The notes beneath the pieces were generated by a model. The model saw only the letters and a program-made list of their open reading frames with translations. It had not been told where the DNA came from and searched no databases. Both the position numbers and the translations under genes were made by a program. From Brassica napus (Eukaryota > Streptophyta > Magnoliopsida > Brassicales > Brassicaceae): DNA of 64,000 bases. The stretch spans positions 45,889,218 through 45,953,217 of the forward strand of contig NC_063448.1 of NCBI RefSeq assembly GCF_020379485.1, given 5' to 3'. This document shows positions 25,701 to 37,658 of the stretch, in pieces. Within the stretch, counting starts at the first letter, position 1. Every line of letters begins with the position of its first letter.

Positions 25701-26637
25701 GAAAGCTTTCACAAGTATTAGACCTACTCAATATTTCTCTTGAAGGTTCATTGTCCGAGGCATGTACCTGCTTTTTCTTCCCGAGAGAATCATTCATAAA
25801 AGCTCCATCTGGATCTGCAGAAGAAAACAGTACGAAGTTACCACTAAAGCACAAGAAGGAGAAGACGACACGCAAACACAGAGTCCTGCATCATGAATCC
25901 ATCACAAAATGTGGCGCCTTTCAAGTCATAAGAACAGAGAGTGCTTCTACTAAAAAAGTATACATATGCATGAAGGAACTTTTAAAAAGGCTAATCGCAC
26001 TGAGTGTAGCTGAGCCTCTTATACCTAGCTTCCACTTGTGCGGAAGCGAATTAATCTACCAGACGCAAAACTATCTTAATCATTGAAGTAGGAGTTCTCC
26101 CATAACTATGGAACAGTATCTAACGAATCAGTATCTAAACCCTCAGATAGCAAAAGACAAGTGATTAGATAACACATTGAGCTCACCAAGATTCGCATAA
26201 GCAGAGAACCGTCTACGAATAGCACGAAGCGTTTCAAAAGAATCATCATCTTCGTCGTCGTCATCGGAGAGACTCATGGGAGGAAGGCGCGCATCCATCG
26301 ACAACGCCAGCTGGCTCTTGAGGCTCCGAAGCAACTCGAAGTCGTCGTCACTCTCCGAATCTGAAGGCAGTGGTAGACCCACGGGAGGACCCGTCGACGA
26401 AGCTAATTGGCTCTTGAGGCTCCGAAGCATCTCGAAGTCGTCTTCGTTCTCGGAATCCGAAGGTATCTCTCCCCCGCCGCCGCCGCCTCCTCCTTCACCG
26501 GATTTTGCAATAACATCATCGGAATTGGACTCGGGGACAATACAGGCGCGTCTTAAGTCTTCGAGATCTTCGCCGATGTCGTCGTCTTCTTCTTCTTCTT
26601 CATCGTCATCAGACTCGTACAAGGCTCCGCGATTCAT
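22780..26637 (-). CDS. MYB4R1: Four-and-a-half-repeat MYB protein, SNAPC4-like (MYB4R1)
   Basis: Seven exons on the minus strand: 26637-26187, 25814-25177, 25051-24852, 24694-24533, 24409-24095, 23749-23237, 23152-22780. All junctions are GT-AG and in frame, giving 883 residues. The N-terminus is acidic and poly-Glu/Asp rich. A partial MYB unit (RRSWSTEENENLAKGL) precedes full repeats: HGPWTAEEENNLRLI, RKEWTAEEDDQLRAAVELYG, VGKFSSEEEKRLKVAVTLFG and HGKWSKEEDAKLREAMAEH (about residues 490-710). This layout is that of SNAPC4/SNAP190, which recognises the proximal element of snRNA promoters for Pol II and Pol III. The Lys/Arg-rich C-terminus probably carries nuclear localisation. Position next to EMB1270 matches AT3G18100. 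Exon 2 has an exact 53-codon tandem duplication. Confidence 0.9.
25402..25719 (-). repeat. Perfect 159-bp tandem duplication inside MYB4R1-like exon 2
   Basis: Bases 25402-25560 and 25561-25719 are identical by eye across all 159 positions. The unit is exactly 53 codons, so the frame is kept and the protein contains two copies of a segment starting NTCESFPDQGGKVF. The lack of any difference implies a very recent event or an assembly artefact. Confidence 0.9.
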
Positions 26638-27610
26638 CGCGTTACAGCGAGCTGAGAAAACGTGTTATGGGGGAAACGGCTGCAACAGAAAGGTTTATGG
26701 CACCTTTGCTTGCGCCTCCTCCGGGAGAAGAACCAGAAGAAGCCTTTTAAGGCGGCACAGCATCAGACGGATCCAATCGGCTCGGAAACCTTTTTGTTAA
26801 TGGGCTTAGACCCATAAATTTGAATTTTTAAAAACAAATCCAGGTGTATTCAACATAACTATCTCATTTGATTTTTTTAAGATAAAAACTTTTTGATGAT
26901 TTTAGGTGAGTCATAAAAGTTAAAATGATTTAATTACATCAGTAAAAAACCTAATAAAATTTGAGATTTGAATTTTGGTATTTTTTACCTTATAAACTTC
27001 ATTAAAATACATCTTCTCAATTTTAATAATATTTAAAACATTTCTAATAATAATAAACTTTTCAAATATCATTTAAACACAAGTTTAATAACACTGTTTT
27101 AGTTTTATAAAATACTAGATTTTGACCCGCCCTTAAAAAAAGCGGATATATTTTTTGTTTTATATTTTTGTTGAAATTTAATTTTTATATTTGTATTTTT
27201 AGTCATATATATGTTTTTTGTATAATATTTATCTTAAATGATTAATAAAATATTTTAATAATTATATTAAAATAGTTGAACCACACCTATATCAATATTG
27301 ATATATGTTACGCCGGTAAATTTGTTATTTTGATCCAAATCAGCTCAAATGAATACAATTTCAAGATACCCATAAACATGGATTCTAAACCGGTTAAGTA
27401 GACAAAAAGAAAAGCCGGTTAAGACGATTAACATTAGCATAAAGAGAGTCGAAGATCACAAATAAACCGGTTTTAAATGTTTCTTAGGTTCAGGTGACGA
27501 CCCTAACCAGAACAGAGTCAAACTACACAATACCATAGTCTAAGGCTCTAAGCCACCACACATAGTGTTGTTATTATTAGCCGATAGATATAAACATAAG
27601 GCTGAGACAT
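26638..27610. other. Intergenic spacer between MYB4R1-like and NRPD2-like genes
   Basis: The first 180 bp should hold the MYB4R1-like promoter and 5' UTR. From about 26820 the DNA is AT-rich. A Helitron-type terminus lies at 27115 (listed separately). The segment next to 27610 should hold the NRPD2-like 3' UTR. No further gene is seen. Confidence 0.5.
27115..27310 (-). mobile_element. Helitron 3'-end remnant
   Basis: On the minus strand the sequence ends CCGC(A/T-rich loop)GGCGGGTCAAAATCTAG followed by T, the CTAG/T end with a preceding short hairpin that marks Brassicaceae Helitrons. The inner boundary is uncertain and no 5' TC end could be paired with it, so it is probably a truncated copy. 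Confidence 0.5.
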
Positions 27611-30600
27611 TCAGCAGAGGTTGGTTTCGAAGTTGAGACAGATGCCCATACTGAACAGCTCCTGATACAGAAGCTTCGCTCCATACGGCACATTCACCAT
27701 CACCACATAGTCCGGAGACTCGCACAGCCTGCAATACGGTCCTCTGATCCTTCTTCCACTGCTCGCCACCCTCTCGATCACGTTCGCTGCGCTTTTACAG
27801 TTCCTGCAGATGTGCATCTGTGAAGAGTCACTCAGAGTGAACAGACGCTCGTGCAAGTTCGCTGATGCACCGTGAGCAATCAGGCAGTCTCGCTCCATCT
27901 CTCCGAACTTGATTCCACCGAACCTCTTCCTGTCTGCAACTGGCTGGCGCGTGAGTGGGTGAACTGGTCCGGTGTTCCTGAACTTGACCTTGTCCTCGGA
28001 CATGTGGATGAGTCGCTGGTAGAAATTTGGGCCCATGAAGATGAGTGAACGCATCATCTCTCCTGTTCTTCCATTGTAGACCCTTTCGTTTCCCGATCTT
28101 GAAAAGCCAGCCCTGAGACCACAGACAAACATTTACAATCGGTAATGGACCAGGTGTCAGGAATCAACAATAATCTACGAAACACATTCAATGAATCACA
28201 TAATCACAAGGCAAATGACGCTTAGTTTATCTACTGACTTTAGCACAAAGCCCTGTAGTGTTTCAATGAAACATATTCAAAGAATCACATAATCACAAGG
28301 CAAATGACGCTCAGTTTATCTACTACTGACTTGAGCACAAAGACATGTACTGTTTCAATGAAACACATTCAATGAATCACATAATCACAAGGTAAATGAC
28401 GCTCAGTCTATCTACTGACTTTAGCATAAAGCCCTGTACAGTTTCAATGAAACATATTCAATAAAATCACATAATCACAAGGCAAATGACGCTCAGATTA
28501 TCTACCGACTTTAGCACACATCCCTGTACTGTTTCAGTCCTTTTAAACACTATGTAGACAATGATCAAACCAAGTGACAGTGTGAAGAAGGTACCTGTGA
28601 AGCTGGTCGGTTATGTCATCGACACTGGGAGTGGAGAAAGGAGTGGCATGGCGTGTCACTTTGGAGTATGCATCAGACTTGCCCTTCTTCTTTTGCATAG
28701 GACAAGCTATTCCTTTGGACAGAGCAGCCTCCAAGAGTTGGCCCGGTGTTTGCCGAGAAGGGAATGCATGCGGATTGATCACGATATCAGGAACTATGCC
28801 TTGATTCGTGAAAGCAAAATTCTCCTGCTCCTCTATATAGCCTAAAACACCCTTCTGGCCATGCATACTGGAGAATTTATCTCCAAGACATGGAGAACGA
28901 ACCTGCAAGATGTTAAAGACAGATCAATGGAAACACTATAATAGCTCAAAGGTATGCGTTATCTGAAACACAGCTCACTAAGGTATGATCTGGAACTTAC
29001 CTGTCTCAGAGAAACAGTAGCATAATTCTTCCCATCGTCATTGGATGATAGAACCACCTTCTGCACTATCCCTCTCTCAGTGTGCTTCAGTTTCACGCTG
29101 TGATCAGTCCCAGACTCGGTGCATCTGCCAATGACGATATCACCACTGTGCATGTTAGCACCAACAAAAGGGAACCCATCATCATCCAGGCTGTCTACTC
29201 TGCCGATTTTGCTGTGGGTCTTTCCAAACTGAACAACCTCGTCCATCTTTTTCCTCTTCTCCGAGTCTTTACTGTCGACGTCTGCTTTATAGCTCCTGAT
29301 CTGTTCTGAACGGAACATCCCACGTTCCAGCGAAGCTTTGTTCATGACAATGGAGTCCTCTTGGTTGAACCCAAGATGAACATTCACAGCAACTATCGCG
29401 TTCTGTCCATTGAACAACACATCCTTCTGAAGACATTCTGACGCCATTGTCTTGAAAAGCGGCCGCTGGGGATAGAACAGCTGCTGGGACAGCGTATCAC
29501 AGCGGATGTTAGGGTTCGTTGAGCAGAACCCAATGGCTTGCTGGCAATGCTTCTGGGACTGGTAGAGAACTCTTCTACCATGATCATGGTTCGCAAATGG
29601 CACAATCGCACAGCTCACACCCAACAGGAAGGACAAATCCAGTTCGCAATGAGTGTAACTCTTCTGCTGTTTCAGAAGCTGCTTGGTTCCCCATGCGGTG
29701 GTACAGTCTTCTTCTTCCTCAATCCCGATCAGCTCGAGAATCCCTTGGTCAAGAAGATGCTCAAAGGTGTACTTCGATGGTTTACTTTGCTTCAACTTGT
29801 GGAGATTTTCAACAACCAAGAGGGGTCGGAGAAGTCTGCCTGCGTCAGTAAAAATCCTCACCTCCTTGTCATCTTTATCTAGCTTAATTTCCATCTGCAA
29901 AGAATGACGTAAAGACATTTACGAAGTGTAATATGATCCAAGGTAAATACAAGATATCAAAATAACGCAAGCATCTGTTAAAACAGAAGATACCTGACGA
30001 GGTAGTTCACTTTGACGCCGCCTGCTTTTTAACTCCGCAACAAAGTAGTCAGAATCTGAACATACTCCAACCCAGTCTCCATTGAGGAGAACCTTGTGCT
30101 TCCCGCTCAGTGGTGTACTGGTATCGTCCACCAGCTCTTCCATTCCACTATCGAAGAGTTCTTCCACCACAGGCTCCATAATTTGAGTGCTGACAAGTCC
30201 AAGGAGAGACAGGTTCTTCACAAGACCACAATTTTCGCCATCTGGGGTTGACAAAAAGCATACTCTGCCCCAGTGAGAGGGATGCCTGTTGCACACATTG
30301 TAAACAAATGCAGTCACATTTCAGTTTTTAAAGCCAAAAAAACGAAATGTTAAGTTCCCAACAACGTTCCAATATTTCACAGCTCACATTACAATGTAAC
30401 TATAATGGATAACCTCATTGTCGACATCAGGCACGAAAAACAGTATCGGAAATGCTTAATGGCAGTAAAATCTAAACAAAACCAGTATAAATTTCGGTCA
30501 AGCACAGAAGGATCTGCAGGAAACAGTGGTCATCATCACAACTATATGAAAGAGTCTAATACCAATAAAACAGACTAAAGACATGTAAGACAGTGCATAT

Positions 30601-32669
30601 ACTTATATTTCAAACAAAGCAGGGGGTTTTGGAAATTCCACTCACGGATATCTAGCATCTCCAACTCTGCCGGTATACAGGACCTGTTGCCGCGTTCTCC
30701 TCAGATCAATCAAACTCTGGAGTGGATTTGCACGACCCAGATTAGCGACAACACCTGAAACCCTTTCCATCTTCCTGAAAGGATGACACCATGCTCCAGT
30801 GGAGAAGGCTCTACTAAGTCCATTTGTTATAATGGAAGCATCCAAGTAGTGCTCGATAGGCTTCAGATCACCATCGCCCGTTAGGTGTCTCTGCATGGCT
30901 TTGGTCATTGTCCTTCTAGCATGCGCCAAATGCACCCTTAGTTCCCTTTCCAGCAGCTCTCCAGCTAGTTCGATCCTCTTGTTCCTAAAGTTGTCTCTGT
31001 TCTCACACTTTCTTTTCCCAGCATATGCGCTAAAAAGGCATTTCACCATGTAGCCCAAGAATCGTGCTTTCTGCTTCAAACTCTTGAGGCCTGGAAACAG
31101 GTACAGACTTAGGCATTCATCCACACTCTCACCAGGTGGGAATTTTGTGCCTTTTATCTGCTGTTCAACATATGCCAGAGCATTCCTCCCATGGCGAAAA
31201 TCTTCGCAAACCGAATCAGCTTCCTGGATCGAAGCTACGACGCTGTTGGTAATACTTGCATCACCACCATCAAAAGCAATTAGATCTACAGCCTCTTTGT
31301 CTGACGCAACACCCAGCGCAAAGAACAGGACCCAGACTGGGATCTCAGTTGACAGGAAGTACACTGTCAGTACTTTCTCCTTTCTCTTAAAGTCTTCAGC
31401 TTTCTGATTCTCTGATAGACGCACAATGAAACGATTCCTTTTGGTTTCGGACCTGTAGGAGACGGTCCATGGTGAATTAGAAATCCAAAGTCTCTTTGTG
31501 CATATCTGTTCTTGAGCAATAAAGACCTGCAAAACACATTTCTTCACGTTAGTAACTTGTATAACAGCTTGGATATGTTTTCCAGTATATATATACAGTA
31601 TTGGAACGAAAGAAAGCAAAAAAACGTTGTCAGCAGTTGAAACAGTTTAGGCAAATAATGTGAAGAACACACAATCTAATAGTTCAGAATAGTAATCCAT
31701 GACGGTAGAAATGGAAATATTTGGAGTAACTCACCTTCTCAGCTCCTTTTATCACAAAGTATCCACCCTGGTCAAATGCACACTCCCCCTTTCTGTAGCT
31801 TTCCCCATTCTTTCCCTTCTCCGTTGTGTTGCAAAGAACGGATTTCACCATCACGGGTATCCTACCAATTGGGATGTCCTGCGTCTTCTTAGACAAGATC
31901 TGCTTTTCGACGTATTCGTCTTGTCCCGTCTTGAACTTGTCTCTTTTAACGACTTTCTTAACGAACACCTAGTCAGTTTATAAAGAGAAGAGTCAGTTAC
32001 ACAACAAAATAACCAGTAATAAGAAGGCAGCAAACCAAAAACTTCATAAAAAGTTTTGACAGATAAGAGCCATTGCATAGATCACACAATGTAAGCAGGA
32101 CGTGAGGGAGATGGAGAGAAACTAAGTTAACCCCAAGATGTTTCCCGTAATATTTCATACCATACGTTATTAACTCTTTAAGACTAACCACATTAACACG
32201 TTCTAGAAGAAAAAGGTGATATTTTTTTAATCAATTCCCACAACAAGGAGCCTTTAATCGGGTTCCTTACCTCAACATCGACATTAACTTTCATCCTCGC
32301 AGAGTAAGTCATGTTCTGAAGCCTAGCGTGCCACGGGAGAAACACAAGCTCCTTATCATCGGAGTACAAAGTAGGCTTATCCACGCTGACTTCTCCGAAC
32401 TTCACCGTGGCGTATCTCCACTCATGGTCCTTGTTCTTCGTAGGGTCAAAGGACGGCTCAACGAGCATCTCACCGGAGGACTCAAACACGCTCTGAAGGC
32501 CGTGCTCGATGAAGAAGTTGTAGGAGTTGAGCTGGTGGCTGACGAGGCCGTACTCGTCGAAGAAGGACGTCGCAGCTTTCTTGCAGAAGCTCTGGAGAAA
32601 CGGCTCTCCTAGGTCGCGCAAATCGACTTCCCCAGCGGCCTCAATCTCTTCAATGTCGATATCAGTCAT
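27611..32669 (-). CDS. NRPD2: RNA polymerase IV/V second-largest subunit (NRPD2/NRPE2)
   Basis: Seven exons: 32669-32271, 31968-31735, 31526-30646, 30285-29994, 29894-29001, 28902-28595, 28112-27611. All junctions are GT-AG and in frame, encoding 1169 residues, close to the roughly 1170 of Arabidopsis NRPD2a. RPB2-family marks include HPSHWGRVCFLSTPDGENCG (about 506-525), NQEDSIVMNKASLERG (about 779-794), GDKFSSMHGQKG (about 907-918) and the C-terminal zinc site CRNC...CRLC (Cys 1105, 1108, 1130, 1133). This subunit pairs with NRPD1 or NRPE1 to make Pol IV/Pol V for RNA-directed DNA methylation in the nucleus. Position corresponds to AT3G18090 (NRPD2b). No disabling change is visible. Confidence 0.92.
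28180..28545. repeat. ~91-bp tandem repeat, four copies, in NRPD2-like intron 6
   Basis: The block AAACAYATTCAAWGAATCAC followed by ATAATCACAAGGCAAATGACG and a CTGACTTTAGCACAAAGCCC segment recurs starting near 28180, 28269, 28362 and 28451. Copies differ by a few substitutions and small indels. The whole array lies within the last intron (28594-28113) and does not disturb the exons. Confidence 0.85.
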
Positions 32670-33552
32670 GTTTAAAGAAACCTACACAGAAAAAAAAAAA
32701 AAAAACCTAAACGATTGAGAGCTCGCTAACATCATCAACAACACAAATGCATGTCTCGATCGCCAAACTTTTCACCCATTCTCCAGAACATGGGACCGTG
32801 AACAGATAAAGCAGAATTTCGGGAAATCCAAAGGCTTAAATGGTAGAATCAGAGTTTGATAAAGAGGATGAGTACCTATTCGGAGTGAAACGGCGGTGGC
32901 GGGGAGAGTAGAGTGAAACGTCGTGGCCGGGAAAGTTTCTAAAATGTCGAGTGGAGAAACCCTTGCTCTCGCTCAGTGAACGAGGACTGTGCAGATAAAA
33001 AACCAAAAGAGTGTCCTTTTCTAAATGACTGATGTACCCCTACCCTTGTTCTCGTGTCTGTGTCATTCAAAAGGGTAGTAATGTCTATTTTATAGCTATT
33101 ATTCCTTTACATTTTTCAATTAACCAAGAAATGAAAAATAAAGCTTTTCCATATTTTGTTGCAAAAATGCAAATTCATATTTTTCTTCACACACACAATG
33201 CAATCCCATAAGGACGAACCAGCCTTAATCTTGGTCCAACTTTTTAGATGAATTCTCCAGAGGCACAGTGAAGAAAAAAAAATGAAGTTATGAAACATAC
33301 ATCAGAGCCAAAATCATCCAAAAATCAATGAACATATAGAAGAAAGTCACAATCTCATTTTCACACGCAAAAGAACAGAAAGTATTGTTTTTGACAAAGA
33401 TATGCAGACAACAAGACTCGTACACACCAACAAAGCCTCACAGACACACGGCCATACAAAAGATCCAAAGCCTTCAAAAGAAGTAAAAGCTTTTTCAAAG
33501 AGAGACAAAGAGGAGCTTTCCAGAGATATTTATAAAATTCACACCTCAAGTC
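32670..33552. other. Spacer between NRPD2-like 5' end and AIP1-like 3' end
   Basis: The first 330 bp should carry the NRPD2-like 5' UTR and promoter, and 33300-33552 the AIP1 3' UTR. No gene is present. In Arabidopsis, from memory, two beta-glucosidase genes (AT3G18070 and AT3G18080) sit here; no trace of them is visible. Confidence 0.55.
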
Positions 33553-36322
33553 TTATTGAGGAGTTAAGCTCCAAACCCGGATACAAGCATCTTCACCAGA
33601 ACTCACAACATGGGTATCATCAGCGAAACCCAGACCATAAACTCCACCTAAGTGAGCTCCTTTAATGGTCATACGTGTGGAAGCAGGTTTGTCCACTTCA
33701 TACACAATCACACATGTGTCTAAGGATCCCGTAGCAACCATACTGCTGTTTGGAGACCAAGCTAGGCAGTTTATGCGGGCGCTATGGTACAACATATTCT
33801 TGAGTTTCATCTGTTTAAAAAAACATTCTTAGAGTTGGAGATTCATGAATCATGGTCAGGTTCTAAATAATCTTAGTTACCTCTCTGGATGCTCTGTCCC
33901 ACACAACTGCTTCTCTGTTCAAATCAGCTGATGCAAACATAGATAAATCCGGGGAGTAACGAATGACGCTGATGGCGCCTCTGTGTTTCTCAAGAACTGC
34001 TTCCTCGGTGAGGGAATCACCATTAACAGCATACAGACGGAGCTTACCGTCTTGACCACCGACAATAGCTTCAGTTCCATCAGGTGTTACAGCCAAAGCA
34101 GTGACGGTGAACCCAAGGTTGATGGTTGACACTACTTTCTCACCACGGAGAAACACAACTCCTGACTCAAAGGCCACCAGAAGGAGACCTGGTGAGAGCG
34201 GTGCAAGGCTTAGATCATTTGGCTGGTTTCCAACGCCAATAGACTCTTCGTTTGTGCACTGGCCGTCTTGATAAGCGATCCTGGATATCTGGATAAGTAT
34301 CAAATAGTAAAAGAACGCGATTAGCTGCATAGTTCATCAGTAAAGGTGCTTATAACAGTTATATGTGTGAAAACCAACTTACCGTATTGTCAAATCCAGA
34401 TGTGATTATCTCTTCTTCATGAGCAGCAAAGCACTTTATCTGAGAGTTTTGCTTCCGCTGCAATTTACCGCAAAAACCACGGCCCATCATCCATTTACAT
34501 ATCAGACCATCGTAGCTACCGGATAGTATGTAGTCAGAACTTCCTCTGAGCACAGATAAGGAAGAGATGTTCTTCATGTGTCCCGAAAACTGGAAGGGGG
34601 ATTTATCAAGATCGCTTGCTGAGAATATGCTGATTGTACCACCAAGAGAAACAGTGACAATATGATCGTTCTGCCACAGACACCCGACAAGCATATCGTC
34701 CACTCCACCTGATGATCCTGGACAAGTCAACGTGGTCTTCAATGTTCCGTTACCAGAATCCGAGATTTCCCATACTTTAGCTGACTTGTCCGCAGATACA
34801 GTGAGGACCTGATTACAGACGCAGCATCAACCATATTGTAATCAAGAATTAAAATATAGAAAATGTCTTCACTGAGTCTTCATATAAACAGAAAATAACT
34901 CATGCATCTACAATTAATATCATATGCTATTAATCCACCCTATTTAAGCCTGATATAACGGATTCAGACAATAAGTGAGAATATCAGTACCTCTTTGCCA
35001 TCAGGACTCCAGCTAACAGCGTAGATGCTACCTTTATGCACATCTTCGGGTGAGAGTTCTCCCAGTTTCTCACAAGTCTTTCCATCATATATGATTCCCT
35101 TTTTGTCTGAACTTACAGTAATGAACTTGCTTCCATCTGGTGAATACCTCACACAGTTGACAAAGTTGGAATGCTCTCTATTGATCAACAAACAACAACC
35201 TCGTAAGCACACATATACAAAAATGTATTATCTATCTTTAAAGAAAGGAACGTATGTTCTGAACGTCTAACCTGCTTGAGAGCTTGAACTTGAAAGGAGG
35301 ACCTTCGTAGAAATTAACCAGAAAATCCTCCCCGCAAGTTACAATGCGGAAGGGTCTGGTAGGCTTGAAAGCACAGCTAAGAACACGCCTAGAGTGTCCA
35401 TCAAACTCTCCCACATTCGATCCTGAATCCCACCTAACAGAGGTAAAAAAAGGCATTTCCAGTCAAACAAAACAAGACAAGGCAACGAATCAAGAATCTA
35501 TCATTGAGACACTAAGTCCGCTCTAAATTAACAAAACTCAACGCAAAAATTAGCAGAAAAAACATAAACTTTGACTGATCAATCGAAGTCAATGCACAGG
35601 AAACGAGTCAAGAATCTGTCACTGAGACACTGAGTTCGATCTGATTCAACAAATCCAATGGAACAATCAGCAGAAAAAAACATAAACTTAAGACTGATCA
35701 ATCGAAGTCAATGCATTAAATAAAACAAGACAAGGCAACGAATCAAGAATCTATCATTGATACACTAAGTTCGATCTAATTCAACAGACTCAATGCAACA
35801 ATCAGCACAAAAAAAAAAACACATAAACTTTGACTGATCAATCGAAGTCAACTAAAAAACATCCGATCAAATCATCAATCCTTAAGATCAGAATCTAATT
35901 TTTTTAAGCGAGTGCAATAGTACTACTACTCACATGAAAGCACGAACGAGAGACTTCCCTTTGCCATCACCAGAAGCAACGATCCGCATCCCATCAGCCG
36001 ACCACTGGAGATCATCGATCCTCCCAGCCAACACCTTAAACTCCTTCTTAAGCACATGATCGTCGCGAGCTCCCCAGATCCTCACAGTCCCGGAGACGTC
36101 CCCCGACGCGATCCACTCTCCGTTGGGGGAGTACCGCGCCACCGTAGCTGGGTAAGCGTGCTCTCCGTAGATAGAGACCTTCAAGGGGTTGTTGAGGTCG
36201 AGGATCACGACGGATCGGGCGTTGGTGTAGAGCATGGTGTCGGACTTAGAGTCGCCGGAGATCAGGATTCCGCGACCCCTCTCCGTCGAAGGGACGCAGG
36301 CGTAGGTTTCGGCGAGAGTCAT
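33553..36322 (-). CDS. AIP1-2: Actin-interacting protein 1, WD40 repeat protein
   Basis: Six exons: 36322-35934, 35433-35272, 35177-34991, 34808-34383, 34288-33881, 33810-33553. They give 609 residues, the same length as Arabidopsis AIP1 as I recall. It consists of WD40 repeats forming the two beta-propellers of the family: for example [20 protein letters not shown] (about 69-88), [56 protein letters not shown] and the final [23 protein letters not shown]1 works with ADF/cofilin to disassemble actin filaments in the cytoplasm. Exon 5 uses the acceptor CTTATCCAG/ATATCC, because the neighbouring AG at ATATCCAG breaks the frame. Position matches AT3G18060. Intact. Confidence 0.93.
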
Positions 36323-36366
36323 CGTTGAGAAGAGGATTTTGCGGAGATCGGGTTTTGAGTGTTTTC

Positions 36367-36381
36367 GGGGGGGGGGGGGGG
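36367..36381. repeat. G15 homopolymer upstream of AIP1-like ATG
   Basis: Fifteen consecutive G (C on the coding strand) lie 45 bp upstream of the AIP1-like ATG, probably in the 5' UTR or core promoter. Such a run is prone to slippage and could form a quadruplex. The length may be inexact in the assembly. Confidence 0.8.
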
Positions 36382-36589
36382 ATCGTGAAGGAAAGGTGAG
36401 AGGAGGAGAAGAGGAGAAATGAAAAGGACGGTTATTTATTTTAAATTGCTTTTCTTTTTAATTTAAGATATAATGTAGAGTAATGATTATTGTCACATAA
36501 ACATTGGGGAAAAAATGAATTTCATCACAGAAAAGAATTATAAATTCCGGCAAGGACGGTTTTGAGTCTTTTGATATTAGATGTAATTT

Positions 36590-36737
36590 TAAGAATTGAA
36601 TGATCATTGTCACATAACAGTACTTCTCATGCCACCATATACAAAAATTTGTATTGCAAAAAAGAATTTAGTTACACAAAACAATGTCATTAGAGTTTAT
36701 AGAGATAAGGATAATGGACTCCATGTTTTTTCATTTG
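36590..36737. repeat. Repeat module X, copy 1
   Basis: This about 148-bp stretch (from GAATGATCATTGTCACATAA to the CATGTTTTTTCATTTG block) closely matches 46672-46817. Here it directly abuts the broken S-protein-homolog copy. At the other site it lies about 440 bp beyond the start side of that gene. It has no coding content. Confidence 0.75.
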
Positions 36738-36739
36738 AA

Positions 36740-37390
36740 GTATGCGCGGTATTATCTGAAAGTTTTTCATTTTATGTCTATGTCGTAAGAAACAATGACA
36801 TTCAAATCTTTTTATGGTATCTGGCTAAAAATTGATATTTATCATTGTTCTCTACCCTGTGAAAACCATTAATTTTGTTTTTGTTGGATGAACAATTAAC
36901 TTTGAGAACTACATGGATTACATGGATTGAGTTTATTTTAAATTCTAAACTACTAATAGGGCATACTCCTAGACACTGTGAAAAATGTCAATTATCAATA
37001 TTACACACAATAATTTCATTTAAACCCAAACACATAGTAATAGCTAACATAAACATAAAGTAATTTATCCTATTTTATCTAAAATATTTGTTAGAGAAAA
37101 ATGATTTAATAAACATTAAAGTGTAATATATTTATAGTTTTTCAGTAAAAATGTTTTAATATTTTATTAATTTTTTAAAAAATAATGACTAAAATTAAAC
37201 AAATATTTAATTGGTTTAAGGTCAAAAAATAAGATGAATCATATAAGATTAGATTATAGCGTTGACCACGAAAAACCAAAATATAATTAAAAATATACGT
37301 AAAATATTTAATCAAATTAGTTTTCAAATAAAAAATTTCCAATCTTTAATAGTAAAAAGAAAAGTTTGACTTCACTCTCCACCACAATAT
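36740..37390 (-). pseudogene. S-protein homolog (SPH, S1-like) pseudogene, copy 1
   Basis: This segment is collinear with 45900-46570. On the minus strand an ATG near 37054 opens MFMLAITMCLGLNEIIVCNI and meets TGA after a few more codons. The later parts (QCLGVCPISSLEF) are in other frames, and the C-terminal SPH block is missing, replaced by module X. SPH proteins are small secreted proteins related to the poppy self-incompatibility S1 protein. This copy cannot encode one. Homology to copy 2 continues upstream of the ATG to about 37390. Confidence 0.7.
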
Positions 37391-37658
37391 GTAAACATTA
37401 TTATTAAATATTTTTCTAAACTACTAGTATTTTTATTCAAAAAAAAAAGAAATCTAAACTAGTATAGTATTGATAAATAGAATGTAATAATTTCAGCAAG
37501 ATTGCATGCAGAAATTTTCAGTTTAAATTCTATTCAATACTAAAACATTATTTATCATCTATAAAAATATATTTTAAATACTTATATTAAAATTTAGATA
37601 TAGTTATTTTGAATTAAAAATTGAAAACATTATTTAATTGCACAAATTCTCTTAAACA
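37391..37658. other. AT-rich spacer
   Basis: Very AT-rich, no gene, no clear repeat; ends at the 5' terminus of a Helitron. Confidence 0.5.

Noticed and set aside
26276..26800. 174-residue plus-strand frame opposite the MYB4R1-like first exon
   Set aside because: Its Ser- and Pro-rich content is the antisense of the acidic and glycine-rich exon; no independent support.
35460..35900. Repeated AATCAAGAATCTATCATTGA phrases in AIP1-like intron 1 as a functional array
   Set aside because: Three imperfect ~120-bp copies are visible but lie in an intron with no further signal; ordinary intronic tandem duplication.
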